In this document: positions 46,204-54,681 of the stretch, one piece after another
How the letters are laid out: every line of letters starts with the position of its first letter
Position numbering within the stretch: position 1 is the first letter of the stretch
Source of the DNA: Paenibacillus pedocola
GTDB lineage: Bacteria; Bacillota; Bacilli; Paenibacillales; Paenibacillaceae
Direction of reading: 5' to 3'
DNA length: 64,000 bases
NCBI RefSeq assembly: GCF_031599675.1
Contig: NZ_CP134223.1
Coordinates: 1,488,001 to 1,552,000 of the forward strand
Notes under the pieces: model-generated
The model's input: only the letters and a program-made list of their open reading frames with translations
The model's database searches: none
What the model was told of the DNA's origin: nothing
Made by a program: the position numbers and the translations under genes

Positions 46204-47501
46204 CGTCTGACACAAGTCCGGCAGTGAACGGGAACCTGGATGACCTGAACAAACCGGGCAACCGGAATGACCCGAGCATCCCTGACACCTCAGACATCCT
46301 GCACATGATGGAGTACGCTGGTCAGCTGGAGGAAGAAATCATCTCCATCCGCCGTGATATGCACGCCCATCCGGAGCTGCTGTATGATGTCGCCCGCACC
46401 TCCGGTAAGGTAGCCGGACTACTGGAAGAATGGGGAATTCCGGTGCGGCGGAATGTAGGCCGTCATTTCGGAATGGGCGTCGTCGGCACGCTGCAGGGGC
46501 TTGCGGGCAGCGGTCCGGTCATTCTGCTGCGGGCCGATATGGATGCTCTGCCAATTGGGGAACAGAATGAGCTGCCTTACAAATCGGTGAATCCTGGAGT
46601 CATGCATGCCTGCGGCCATGATGCCCATACCGCGATGCTGCTGGGGGCGGCCAAAACCTTGGCAGCCTTCCGGGAGCAGCTGGCAGGCACGGTCTTGTTC
46701 GTCTTTCAGCCGGCGGAAGAAGGTGCGGCCCGGAGTCCGAAAGACGGAAAGCTGCTCTCCGGGGGACGCGATATGATCGAGGATGGCATTCTGGAAGGCG
46801 TAGACTATGCATATGCGCTGCATGTTATGCCTGAGCTTCCGGCAGGGCAGCTGGGTGTTCATCCGCATTATGCCATGGCAGCCTCCAGTCATTTCAAGGT
46901 GGAATTTCAGGGGACAGCCGGACACCACAGCGCCCCGCACCAAGCAGTGGATGCTATCCAGATGGCGGCACAGTTCATAGCCGGCATCAACGGACTGATG
47001 GCGAATCAGACCGATCCGCAGGAGGCAGCAGTGCTGGCTTTCGGCACTGTGAATGCGGGTACAGCCGTGAACGTTATCGCTGAGCGCAGTGAACTGACTG
47101 GAACGTTCAGAGCTTTTTCGAAGACAGCAGTAACTGCGATTACAGAAGGACTAAGACGGCATGCCTCGGCGTCTGCGGAGGCATATGGCGGAAGATACCG
47201 GATGGAGCTGCGCGAGGGAATTACAGTGGTCAACGACGGGGAAGCTGTGCAGCGGATGCTTCGTGCAGCCCGTGAGGTGCTGGGGGAAGATCAGGCAGTA
47301 TTGCTGGATCAGCCCAGTCTTGCCGGTGAAGACTTCGGCTGGTATCTTGACCGTGTTCCCGGTGCGTTTGCCTTCATCGGCTGCGGAAATGCGGAGAAGG
47401 GAATTACTCATGCAATCCATCAGCCGCAGTTTAACATTGATGAAGACATGCTGGTCCACGGCGCGAGGATATGGGTCAGACTTGTAATGCAGCATAAATG
47501 A
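46200..47501 (+). CDS. M20 amidohydrolase / N-acyl-amino-acid deacylase, copy 2
   Basis: This 433-residue protein starts at TTG 46200, coupled to the previous stop, with a polar ~45-residue N-terminal extension unusual for the family. The core has [33 protein letters not shown], the metal motif [13 protein letters not shown] near residue 140, [24 protein letters not shown] and [10 protein letters not shown]. It is a second deacylase in the operon; two copies suggest different acyl or amino-acid specificities. A later ATG start near 46306 is possible but lacks a ribosome site. Confidence 0.83.
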   Translation: MTSDTSPAVNGNLDDLNKPGNRNDPSIPDTSDILHMMEYAGQLEEEIISIRRDMHAHPELLYDVARTSGKVAGLLEEWGIPVRRNVGRHFGMGVVGTLQGLAGSGPVILLRADMDALPIGEQNELPYKSVNPGVMHACGHDAHTAMLLGAAKTLAAFREQLAGTVLFVFQPAEEGAARSPKDGKLLSGGRDMIEDGILEGVDYAYALHVMPELPAGQLGVHPHYAMAASSHFKVEFQGTAGHHSAPHQAVDAIQMAAQFIAGINGLMANQTDPQEAAVLAFGTVNAGTAVNVIAERSELTGTFRAFSKTAVTAITEGLRRHASASAEAYGGRYRMELREGITVVNDGEAVQRMLRAAREVLGEDQAVLLDQPSLAGEDFGWYLDRVPGAFAFIGCGNAEKGITHAIHQPQFNIDEDMLVHGARIWVRLVMQHK

Positions 47502-47523
47502 ACGAGTTGCGTCCAATATTTAA

Positions 47524-47566
47524 GGGATATCTAATGAGCCGGGAGGCTCCTGGGATATCCCATTTT
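47524..47566 (+). terminator. Terminator of the alkylcysteine operon
   Basis: GGGATAT pairs with ATATCCC, with an inner GAGCC/GGCTC stem, followed by ATTTTG. The 47567-47779 stretch beyond it shows no gene or signal I recognise. Confidence 0.75.
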
Positions 47567-47779
47567 GTTGTATAAGCGGGACCCGTGCAGATGCTGCCGG
47601 AAGAGCGGTTAAAATCATTTAAAGTTAAGGCAGGTGCCGGTCCGTTGATCGTTAGGCTCCCAGTGCCGTCAGTAAGTACTGTGTCGTCAGTACCTAACAC
47701 TGAAGGAACAGCCTGTAATCGTATCCTTACCGACCTGGGGCCTCATTTCCACAAACTCTAAGTTCCGGTATATGCTACG

Positions 47780-48268
47780 GATATAAGCGGAATAATCCCA
47801 TTGTGTCCGCCCTTCCAGTGCGAAAGCGTGGATATAAGCGGAGAAATCCTATTGTGTCCGCCCTTTCAGTGCGAAGGCGCAGATATAAGCGGAGAAATCC
47901 TATTGTTTCCGCCCTTCCAGTGCGAAAGCGCGGATATAAGCGGAATAATCCTATTGTTTCCGTCCTTCCAGTGCGAAAGTGTGGATATAAGCGGAATAAT
48001 CCCATTATTTCCGTCATTTCAGTGCAAAAGCGTGGATATAAGCGGAGAAATCCCATTGTTTCGGTCCTTCCAGTGCGAAAGCGTGGATATAAGCGGAATA
48101 ATCCCATTGTTTCCGCCCTTCCAGTGCGAAAGCGTGGATATAAGCGGAATAATCCCATTATTTTCGCCCTTTCAGTGCGAAGGCGCAGATATAAGCGGAA
48201 TAATCCCATTGTTTCCGTCCTTCCAGTGCGAAAGCGTGGATATAAGCGGAGAAATCCCATTGTGTCCT
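47780..48268. repeat. Ten-copy 51-bp tandem repeat array (non-coding)
   Basis: GATATAAGCGGA recurs exactly every 51 bp at 47780, 47831, 47882, 47933, 47984, 48035, 48086, 48137, 48188 and 48239 (last unit partial). Each unit holds GCGGAA...TTCCGC arms around AATCCCATTG, and a second small stem with a GCGAAAGC loop. Because 51 is a multiple of three, long frames stay open on both strands, but none has a ribosome site. No gene is evident from 47502 to 48492. Confidence 0.9.
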
Positions 48269-48492
48269 TAGCGAGCCGTCTATCGCAAAACAGAGCAAAG
48301 GTGAGCTAACCCGCACTAGTTAGACCCGCTGTTCTAATGGGGAAGACACCTCTGAGCGCAGGTTTACCTGCTTACCCCACACGTAAAGAGTGGCTGCTCT
48401 AACTGCCATCAACATAGAGCAGCGATCCCCCGAATATCGGAGGATCGCTGTTCTGATCTGTTTCATAGTATGCAACTTATAAGCTGCGGGCC

Positions 48493-49185
48493 TTACTTCA
48501 CGCTGCCATCTTCCGGCTTCTGCGTCCGCAGACGCGCCAGTTCGGCTTCCACAGCGTTTTGCAGGGCAGGATCAATAGCGGGAGCCTGGGCCGGCTGGCC
48601 TGCCTGTGCTTCCCATTCACTAATCTTGTCCTCCATCCGTTCGAAGCCGCGTGATGCGGCGCCGGCACTGATGATCGGCCCGTGTCCGGGTGCGCCAGGA
48701 TATGCGTAGTGGTTCTGGGCAGCAGCCTGTTTACTCAACTCAGCCGCTTTGCGAGCACGTTCAGTCAGCTCAGCGCGTTTCGCTTTCAGCCGTTCATGCT
48801 CCGCTTTGGCATTGTGCAGATTGACTTCCAGGGCGGCAAGGGTCTGAAGTGTATCTTCCAGAATACCTTCTGTTTCCTGAATGCTCTCCTGGTACCGCAG
48901 CTTAGCCATTACCGCTGCTCTGGCGGCCGGTTCATTCCCTTCACTCATCGCCTTTACAGCGGCGGCTTCACTGCTCTCCGCCTGCACCAGATATTCGGCT
49001 TTACGGCGTTCCAGTACGCTTGCCGTTACTTTGAGCTCGCGCTGCTTGCTTTCGGCAATCCCGATCTTGTCCTCCAGATCCCGCAGATACTGTCCGGTCA
49101 GCAATACCGGGTCTTCCAGTTTGTTTAATCCTTCGTGAATTGCTGCTTTGGTAAGGGTGGTAATACGTTCGAATATGCTGCTCAT
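48493..49185 (-). CDS. pspA: PspA/IM30-family envelope-stress protein
   Basis: This 230-residue protein is almost wholly coiled coil: MSSIFERITTLTKAAIHEGLNKLEDP, then QYLRDLEDKIGIAESKQRE and long Ala/Glu/Lys heptads to ~150. A Gly/Pro/Ala-rich hinge and a short C-terminal helix follow. PspA/LiaH proteins assemble on damaged membranes. The ATG at 49185 has AAAGGAG upstream. It lies 61 bp behind pspC on the same strand, as a two-gene operon. Confidence 0.9.
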   Translation of the reverse strand: MSSIFERITTLTKAAIHEGLNKLEDPVLLTGQYLRDLEDKIGIAESKQRELKVTASVLERRKAEYLVQAESSEAAAVKAMSEGNEPAARAAVMAKLRYQESIQETEGILEDTLQTLAALEVNLHNAKAEHERLKAKRAELTERARKAAELSKQAAAQNHYAYPGAPGHGPIISAGAASRGFERMEDKISEWEAQAGQPAQAPAIDPALQNAVEAELARLRTQKPEDGSVK

Positions 49186-49246
49186 GTTTATTTCTCCTTT
49201 GAATTTGAATTTTAGTTTGTAACAATGAAATAGGACTTCATTCCGA

Positions 49247-49465
49247 TTAATAATGATCGAAGCTATCGGTAAAACCTGAGAATGCTTCTTTAGGGACGAT
49301 AATGCTGGCAACGATATAGATAAATACAACTGTACCGAAGCTGAAAATTGCAGCGGCTGCTACAAGCAGTCTGACGAGTGTAGTATCAAGATTAAAGTAG
49401 CGGGCCAGCCCTCCGCATAAACCAGTAACCTTCTTGTCTGTCTCGGAACGGAATAACTTTTTCAT
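49247..49465 (-). CDS. pspC: PspC-domain membrane protein
   Basis: This 72-residue protein starts KKLFRSETDKKVTGLCGGLARYF, the PspC signature, and has one transmembrane helix (~residues 32-58). PspC proteins sense membrane stress and recruit PspA. It is the first gene of the pspC-pspA pair. The 307-bp gap upstream (49466-49772) holds its promoter region; I see no single convincing promoter there. Confidence 0.92.
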   Translation of the reverse strand: MKKLFRSETDKKVTGLCGGLARYFNLDTTLVRLLVAAAAIFSFGTVVFIYIVASIIVPKEAFSGFTDSFDHY

Positions 49466-49772
49466 AATTTTCTCTTCCTCTCTTGTAATGTCCGTTGTCT
49501 ATGTGTTTATTCTACGGCTATCTGCAATCTTGCAAAACGGCCTCGGGACTGTTTTTCGGTCCAGACCTAAGGCGGGGATGGTTCCCGCAATAAGACGGGG
49601 CAAGTCCAGGCCAAACCTGATGCGCTGCAGCACTCTTTTTAACATAAGAAGTCATCCGGTTAATCCCTGCTTAACACTCCGGGCCTATACTGTAGTAAGC
49701 TTCTCCCTCCAAACCTTTTAAGAGAATGATTCACTTTCGGATAAGACGATGGACAATAAGGAGGACTGGCCT

Positions 49773-50402
49773 ATGGGAATTCATAAGTATTTCCGCTCGC
49801 TGAATGAGCTGGAACGGATCATCCGCTGCCCGGGTAAATTCAAATTCGAGGAGCATAGTGTAGCGGCCCACTCCTGGAAGGTTGTACAGTATGCCAAAAC
49901 CTTGGCTGATATCGAAGAAAAGCACGGTGCGGTCATTGACTGGAAGAAGTTGTATGAGATCACGAGCAGCCATGATTACGGAGAGATTTTTATCGGGGAC
50001 ATCAAAACGCCGGTGAAGCATTCCTCGCTGCAGCTGCGGTCGCTGATCCAGCAGGTTGAGGAAGGCATGGTTCATAACTTTATTGAGGAGCATATCCCGG
50101 AGGAGTTCAAAAGCATTTTCTTCCATCAGCTTCGTGAAGGCAAGGATGAGTCGCTGGAGGGGCTGATTCTGGAGGTTGCGGATAAAATGGATCAGGTCTA
50201 TGAAGCTTTTGCCGAAATACAGCGGGGGAACACGGAGAAGGAATTTGTGGTGATGTACCGCAATGCGTTGATCAAGATTAAGAATATTGACCTGAGATGC
50301 GTTGAGTATTTCCTGACTGAGATTTTGCCGGATATGGTTAATGAAGAAACGTTGTCACCGGTGGATATTAAAAGAATTACGGAAGAGGCACTGGCTCTGT
50401 AA
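49773..50402 (+). CDS. HD-domain hydrolase (YfbR-like)
   Basis: This 209-residue protein has HD residues in FEEHSVAAHSWKVVQYAKTLA near residue 28 and SSHDYGEIFIGDIKTP near 67, and a later Asp in LEVADKMDQVYEA near 140. The architecture is that of YfbR 5'-deoxynucleotidases and related phosphohydrolases. The ATG at 49773 is chosen because AAGGAGG lies eight bases upstream; an ATG at 49749 has none. It is convergent with the CPBP gene. Confidence 0.82.
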   Translation: MGIHKYFRSLNELERIIRCPGKFKFEEHSVAAHSWKVVQYAKTLADIEEKHGAVIDWKKLYEITSSHDYGEIFIGDIKTPVKHSSLQLRSLIQQVEEGMVHNFIEEHIPEEFKSIFFHQLREGKDESLEGLILEVADKMDQVYEAFAEIQRGNTEKEFVVMYRNALIKIKNIDLRCVEYFLTEILPDMVNEETLSPVDIKRITEEALAL

Positions 50403-50425
50403 CTGATGAGCGGTACTCTTTTTTT

Positions 50426-51070
50426 TTATGTACGCTGTCTTTTGGCAGCAGAATAGGCATACAATGCCGCTGAACCGTTGAACGCCATATGAAGCAGAAT
50501 GGTCAGGATAATGGATTCCGTTGCCTGGGCAATCATCCCGAAGAACAGCCCTCCGCTCACCGCAAAAAGCATAAACCGGATGCTCTCTGCATTAAGCTTG
50601 TAATACTGCAGATGAGAAACTGCAAATAGAACGGCCGTAATAATCACTGCCAGACTTAATTTCGGAAAGAGACCATTCCCAAGCTCGAGCGTGAACTTTT
50701 CTCCCAGGCTTTGATGGCGTACAAGTATAGGCAGTATCAGACCGCGAAAGGCGATTTCCTCAAATACCGGATAGGTGATAACAAAATTAATACGATTAAA
50801 AAGACCTACGGGCGAATAGCCGGACCGCCTTGAAATGAGTAAATTGATGAACAGAATGATCAGACACAGCGGCAGAACTGCCAGAAAATGGTGCGGAAGA
50901 TGAAACACATAATTCTCTTTGATCAACAGGCTTGCTGCTATAAGCAGAATTCCCCAGTAATAGATGGTATACCGCATGAAGCGCTTGTTAAATAGCCCGG
51001 TTATCCATTCCACAATTTTAAATGAGAACGATATTAATACTGCAGCAAGTAAAGCCCCTAACATCAGCAT
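50426..51070 (-). CDS. CPBP-family intramembrane metalloprotease
   Basis: This 214-residue protein has about seven hydrophobic helices. The CPBP (Abi) motifs are YPVFEEIAFRGLILP near residue 105, AVSHLQYYKL near 155 and LLHMAFNGSAALY near 195. These supply the EE, H and N residues of the active site. Family roles range from prenyl-protein processing to bacteriocin immunity. The ATG at 51070 is preceded by AAAGGGGA. Confidence 0.85.
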   Translation of the reverse strand: MLMLGALLAAVLISFSFKIVEWITGLFNKRFMRYTIYYWGILLIAASLLIKENYVFHLPHHFLAVLPLCLIILFINLLISRRSGYSPVGLFNRINFVITYPVFEEIAFRGLILPILVRHQSLGEKFTLELGNGLFPKLSLAVIITAVLFAVSHLQYYKLNAESIRFMLFAVSGGLFFGMIAQATESIILTILLHMAFNGSAALYAYSAAKRQRT

Positions 51071-51227
51071 TTCGCAATCCCCTTTGCAGATCAATCCTCA
51101 GACTAATCTAATTTAGCCGTTACCAGCTATCACGCATATGATAAAAATAACAAAAATGAGAGTTTTAGTCCAAAGCAGCTTAAATATGATAATATTAAGG
51201 AAAATTTTTGAAGGGGAGACCTGGTCT

Positions 51228-51980
51228 GTGGAATATTTGCATTTCTTGCCGGTTTTTAATGCGATGGTATGGTTTGGCATTCTGTTGTTCGTTGTGTACG
51301 GTATTGATTTTTATAGGAACTACCCTGCAGCCCCTTTTGCGTATGCCAGCCGAAAACCTTCTTGGCACAAAGTAACGTTAGAAGTTCTTATCTTTGTTAT
51401 TCTATCCTCTGTGGTGGTATTTGCGCTTCATCCGTTTGACAGCTCACTTCTGATGTCTTTGGTGCTGATCGGCATTATTATTACATATATTTTGGGCTCA
51501 GGAAATCGTAAATACCGGGAATCTGCCCGTTTAGGGTTAATGGCTGTACATAGTTTGCTGGGCGCTTGCTTTTTTGGCTTATTCGCGATGAAGCTAATGG
51601 ACAGGCTTAAAATCACGCTTAACCTGAATATGACGGACAACTACGATATCTTATATTTCGCGTATCACCAGAAGCGGCCGGTAGTATACGGATTCTTCCT
51701 TCTGCTCATTGCTTTATATTATATAATCAGCAAGCTGTATATGAAACCGGTCTACAGCTCCTATGCGGCGGACTATCAGATACATCCTAGAGTTAATATC
51801 AAGCTTGTGAGCGGTGAAATCCTGCAGGGGATGTTTCTTTTGCAGCATGCAGGCAGAGGTGAAATTATCGCGGGAGACCATATTCACCGTTCGGAGGCAG
51901 CCCATATCTATTGCATTAACCGGGACCAAATATTGTACATTGAAGCCGCGGGCAATGCGCAGCAGCGATCGGGTCTATGA
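51228..51980 (+). CDS. Polytopic membrane protein of unknown function
   Basis: This 250-residue protein has five to six predicted transmembrane helices in the first ~170 residues. A C-terminal soluble domain of ~70 residues follows (YQIHPRVNIKLVSGEILQGM, then GDHIHRSEAAHIYCINRDQI). I recognise no family. GTG 51228 follows AAGGGGAG; an ATG at 51138 would add 30 residues without a ribosome site. It overlaps the next gene by four bases and heads a four-gene run. Confidence 0.65.
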   Translation: MEYLHFLPVFNAMVWFGILLFVVYGIDFYRNYPAAPFAYASRKPSWHKVTLEVLIFVILSSVVVFALHPFDSSLLMSLVLIGIIITYILGSGNRKYRESARLGLMAVHSLLGACFFGLFAMKLMDRLKITLNLNMTDNYDILYFAYHQKRPVVYGFFLLLIALYYIISKLYMKPVYSSYAADYQIHPRVNIKLVSGEILQGMFLLQHAGRGEIIAGDHIHRSEAAHIYCINRDQILYIEAAGNAQQRSGL

Positions 51981-52510
51981 ACCGGCCGAAAACAGGCAGA
52001 GGGCTTAAAAGAATAGCGGTTGCGGCGGCTCTTGTGGCTCTCGTCATCCTGGCGTTCCTGCTGAAAAATCAAGTGGCGGCTATGGTTACAGACTCAACAG
52101 ACTTATCTTCATTAACGGTTAGCGGAATCCGGCTGGACCAGAATATGGCGGAGCTGGATTTGAGCCGAACCCCTAAAGACCCTTCTTTCACTGACAAAAA
52201 AACAGGCGATACGGAGTATAGATATTATAAGGACTTCTCCATCGCCTATAACAGGAGCGGAGAGATTATCATTCTGAGGACGATGTCTCCAGACGGGGTA
52301 GTGAGTGCAGGTGGGGTGACGCTCCAGACTCTTGAGGAGGCCGCCGGGATACTAGGGAAGCATTACACCGTCAGGATGTACGACTACGATCAAGGGCTGA
52401 GAGCCAGAGTATATTACGACAAAAAAAGCCGGATCAAAGCCAGCTTTGTCTATCCCCACAAATTCCGTAAGGAGGGCGTCATCATCTGGGCTATCCTTGA
52501 AAGGTATTGA
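51977..52510 (+). CDS. Membrane-anchored hypothetical protein
   Basis: This 177-residue protein has one N-terminal transmembrane helix (residues ~12-30, AVAAALVALVILAFLL) and a soluble extracytoplasmic domain. That domain resembles bacillary proteins that read a displacement between expected and fitted turns (SGIRLDQNMAELDLS, YYKDFSIAYN). I cannot assign a function. It is translationally coupled to the preceding membrane protein gene. Confidence 0.6.
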   Translation: MNRPKTGRGLKRIAVAAALVALVILAFLLKNQVAAMVTDSTDLSSLTVSGIRLDQNMAELDLSRTPKDPSFTDKKTGDTEYRYYKDFSIAYNRSGEIIILRTMSPDGVVSAGGVTLQTLEEAAGILGKHYTVRMYDYDQGLRARVYYDKKSRIKASFVYPHKFRKEGVIIWAILERY

Positions 52511-52553
52511 ATAGTATGCTGATAGGAACATCAACAGGAAATGAGGGATGCAG

Positions 52554-52997
52554 ATGAGTTTTTTTGACAAATTTAAAGCAGGTGTGACCGAAGCCGGGAA
52601 TAAGGCAATGAATGTCGTCGAGGTTAACCGTTTGAAGCTGCAAAACAGCAGCAAGCAGAATGAAATTGACAAGCAGTATCAGGTGATGGGCAAAATGCTG
52701 TTCGAGGCTACGCTTAATGAATCAACCCTGCCTAAAGAAGCTTTTGCGGTAAATATGAATCGTGTGCTCGTGCTGAAATCTGAGATCGAAGCTAATCTGG
52801 AGCAGATTGAAGCGCTGGGGGACGGGAAACATTGTAAAAGCTGCGGCAGCAGTGTGCCGGCGGAAGCACGTTTCTGTCCAAACTGCGGGCACACCTTCGA
52901 AGCTCCGCGTGAACCGCAGGTTCCGCAAACTCCGCAAGTATCCGAGGTGAAGGCAGGGCCACTGTCACTGGATAAAAACGACACCGAGGAAAGGTGA
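52554..52997 (+). CDS. Zinc-ribbon protein with coiled-coil N-terminus
   Basis: This 147-residue protein has a helical N-terminal part (FFDKFKAGVTEAGNKAMN to ~85). A zinc ribbon of two CxxC pairs (CKSCG and CPNCG) lies near residues 96-114, and an unstructured Pro/Gln/Val-rich tail follows. Such proteins are often adaptors. It overlaps the next gene region and is part of the same run. The ATG at 52554 is preferred because 52548 lies too close to GAGGG. Confidence 0.75.
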   Translation: MSFFDKFKAGVTEAGNKAMNVVEVNRLKLQNSSKQNEIDKQYQVMGKMLFEATLNESTLPKEAFAVNMNRVLVLKSEIEANLEQIEALGDGKHCKSCGSSVPAEARFCPNCGHTFEAPREPQVPQTPQVSEVKAGPLSLDKNDTEER

Positions 52998-53002
52998 TCG
53001 TT

Positions 53003-53833
53003 ATGGGTCCGGGAACAGTTAAGTTTAGCTGGGTTGGCAGCGGGGAGAGGTATCTGGATCATCTCAAGCCGGCAGCTTTTGAAAATATGGTGATTGGCCG
53101 GTATGGCGGCAATTCACTGGCAGGCGCGGACAAAAATGAAGACGGGTTATTCATTCTAATTGGACCGGGCGGGACCTGGGAGTTCAGTATGCTGTTGGAT
53201 GCCCATAATACGGCAGAAAGTGCAGAGCTGTTGATCAGGATGACCGGAAGTATCTCCAGCGAGATTGAGCAGTGTCTTTCGCGGCCTGTGCATGAGGCCT
53301 TTAAAAATTTGGAGACGCTGCTGCTCACGATACTGGGATCTGATGCCTTTAGAAGCCAGTGCCGGGAAGTAACAGGGGAAACAGCGTGCCTCATATGCGT
53401 GCGCAAGGAAAATTATCTGTGGTGGTTTTCGGTGGGCGACAACTCGGTGTATCTGCTGCATCCTGAACTGGCTGCCAGGGGACAGTACCTGCTGAATCAG
53501 CGTAACTACTATGAATGGATCGGATATGTAAATACCTTTGATCAGCCGGTAGCCTGCTTCTCCTCTGGGGTCAGGGAATTAAGGAAAGGGCGCAACGTGA
53601 TTGTCATGACCACAGATGGCCTATTGGAATACGGGCGTCTGGAGCATGGCCGGCAGACCTTTGAGGATCCGGGCAAGCTGTACCAGGCATTTTATAATAA
53701 AAAAAATTTGCAGGCCTGTGTAGAGGCAGCAATCTTGGAAGTGCATGAAGCGCAAGGCCGCGACAGTGCGACCGTCGTTACCTGGAGTTACTATAATGAG
53801 CGGGCGGCGGTACTGCCGAGTGATGCCAAATAG
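53003..53833 (+). CDS. PP2C-like protein phosphatase with divergent motifs
   Basis: This 276-residue PPM-fold protein has the N-terminal metal motif GADKNEDGLF near residue 42, FSVGDNSVYLL near 143 and MTTDGLLEYG near 203. The usual DGHGG is replaced by DAHNTAE and the C-terminal DN by GRDSATVV. Two key acidic positions remain, so activity is possible but unusual. Neighbours are membrane proteins and a zinc-ribbon protein, which suggests a local signalling unit. ATG 53003 is used; GTG 52994 overlaps the previous stop. Confidence 0.65.
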   Translation: MGPGTVKFSWVGSGERYLDHLKPAAFENMVIGRYGGNSLAGADKNEDGLFILIGPGGTWEFSMLLDAHNTAESAELLIRMTGSISSEIEQCLSRPVHEAFKNLETLLLTILGSDAFRSQCREVTGETACLICVRKENYLWWFSVGDNSVYLLHPELAARGQYLLNQRNYYEWIGYVNTFDQPVACFSSGVRELRKGRNVIVMTTDGLLEYGRLEHGRQTFEDPGKLYQAFYNKKNLQACVEAAILEVHEAQGRDSATVVTWSYYNERAAVLPSDAK

Positions 53834-53929
53834 GTGATTCGGCGGGGAAATTCAGATCTCTCTTAGCTCAAGCGGCCAGCTTGGGCTGTTTCTATTTGGT
53901 GATGGAGTAAAAGTGATGGATTATGCATC

Positions 53930-54298
53930 TTGCCCAAGCAGAATGGTTATGTATCGCTGATTGCGCATAATCAGGTCATGAAGAAAGGCATCCTGAATAA
54001 AGATCCGGACAGCGCGCTTGCCAGTCTAAGCAGTAACAAGGAATACAGCGGACTTTTTCAGACGGAGTTTACCGTATATCCTTATGAGCAGCTGGCAGGC
54101 TGGCTCAAAGGTGCGGGCTATGAAATTGAAGAACGTTTCGGTATCCATAATCTGTACGGATATATCGCGGATAATGAAATCAAGCAGGACGAGGAATGGC
54201 ATAACCGGATGGTGCAATTAGAGCTGGAGCTCGGCAAGCTGAGTCCTTACAGGGATGTCGACATTTTTACGCATATTATCGCTAAGAAAAGCATCTGA
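53930..54298 (+). pseudogene. 3' remnant of a SAM-dependent methyltransferase
   Basis: The 122-residue frame begins at a TTG in the middle of a domain (KQNGYVSLIAHNQVMKKGIL) and ends IFTHIIAKKSI. It looks like the C-terminal third of a class I methyltransferase, and no SAM-binding GxGxG motif can be found upstream in any frame. A 5' deletion of an ancestral gene is the simplest reading. Confidence 0.55.
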
Positions 54299-54408
54299 TG
54301 ACAGGCAGAGTTACATTGGAGCGGGGGGAGGGCAAAATCGGCCAGGCGCTAGAACAGCTGGAGTTCGTACATAAGGAAGTGTCAAAAGAAAATAAAGTAT
54401 TAGACTGA
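54298..54408 (+). CDS. Small ORF after the methyltransferase remnant (36 aa)
   Basis: ATG 54298 overlaps the stop of the remnant and the frame runs 36 codons (MTGRVTLERGEGKIGQALEQ at its start). It could be an original downstream gene fragment. No family is recognised. Confidence 0.25.
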   Translation: MTGRVTLERGEGKIGQALEQLEFVHKEVSKENKVLD

Positions 54409-54520
54409 CAATACTTCATTAAACTAACGGGCAGTTCGTTAACTTTACTGGTTGGGAATCTACCGCTAAAAAGATGTTCTTCACGTTATGTGCGTCGATA
54501 AGGGAAGATTGAAAATAATA

Positions 54521-54549
54521 TTGACCAATCAGTCCGGAAATGATAAGAT
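54521..54549 (+). promoter_or_regulatory. Promoter upstream of the TetR gene
   Basis: TTGACC (54521-54526), a 17-bp spacer and TAAGAT (54544-54549). The hexapeptide ORF MMKLRM with AAGGTGGTG upstream (54582-54602) follows and may be a translated leader. Confidence 0.5.
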
Positions 54550-54634
54550 CAAAATCAGAAAACCAAGAAGGTGGTGAAGCCATGATGAAATTGAGGATGT
54601 AAGATGTAATTGGTGATTATTTTTTTGACTATAT

Positions 54635-54650
54635 CAGACTGAATGGTCTG
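54635..54650 (+). promoter_or_regulatory. TetR operator candidate, upstream copy
   Basis: CAGAC-tgaatg-GTCTG is a perfect 5-6-5 inverted repeat 32 bp before the TetR start. Its core GGACTGAATGGTC-like sequence recurs upstream of the MFS gene. Confidence 0.6.
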
Positions 54651-54681
54651 GAAATGTCAGCATGCGAGGAGGCAGAAGAGA

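Noticed and set aside
47775..48309. Long open frames (about 156-168 codons) on both strands in the 47.8-48.3 kb repeat array
   Set aside because: They exist because the 51-bp unit is a multiple of three; there is no ribosome site and all frames are equally open.
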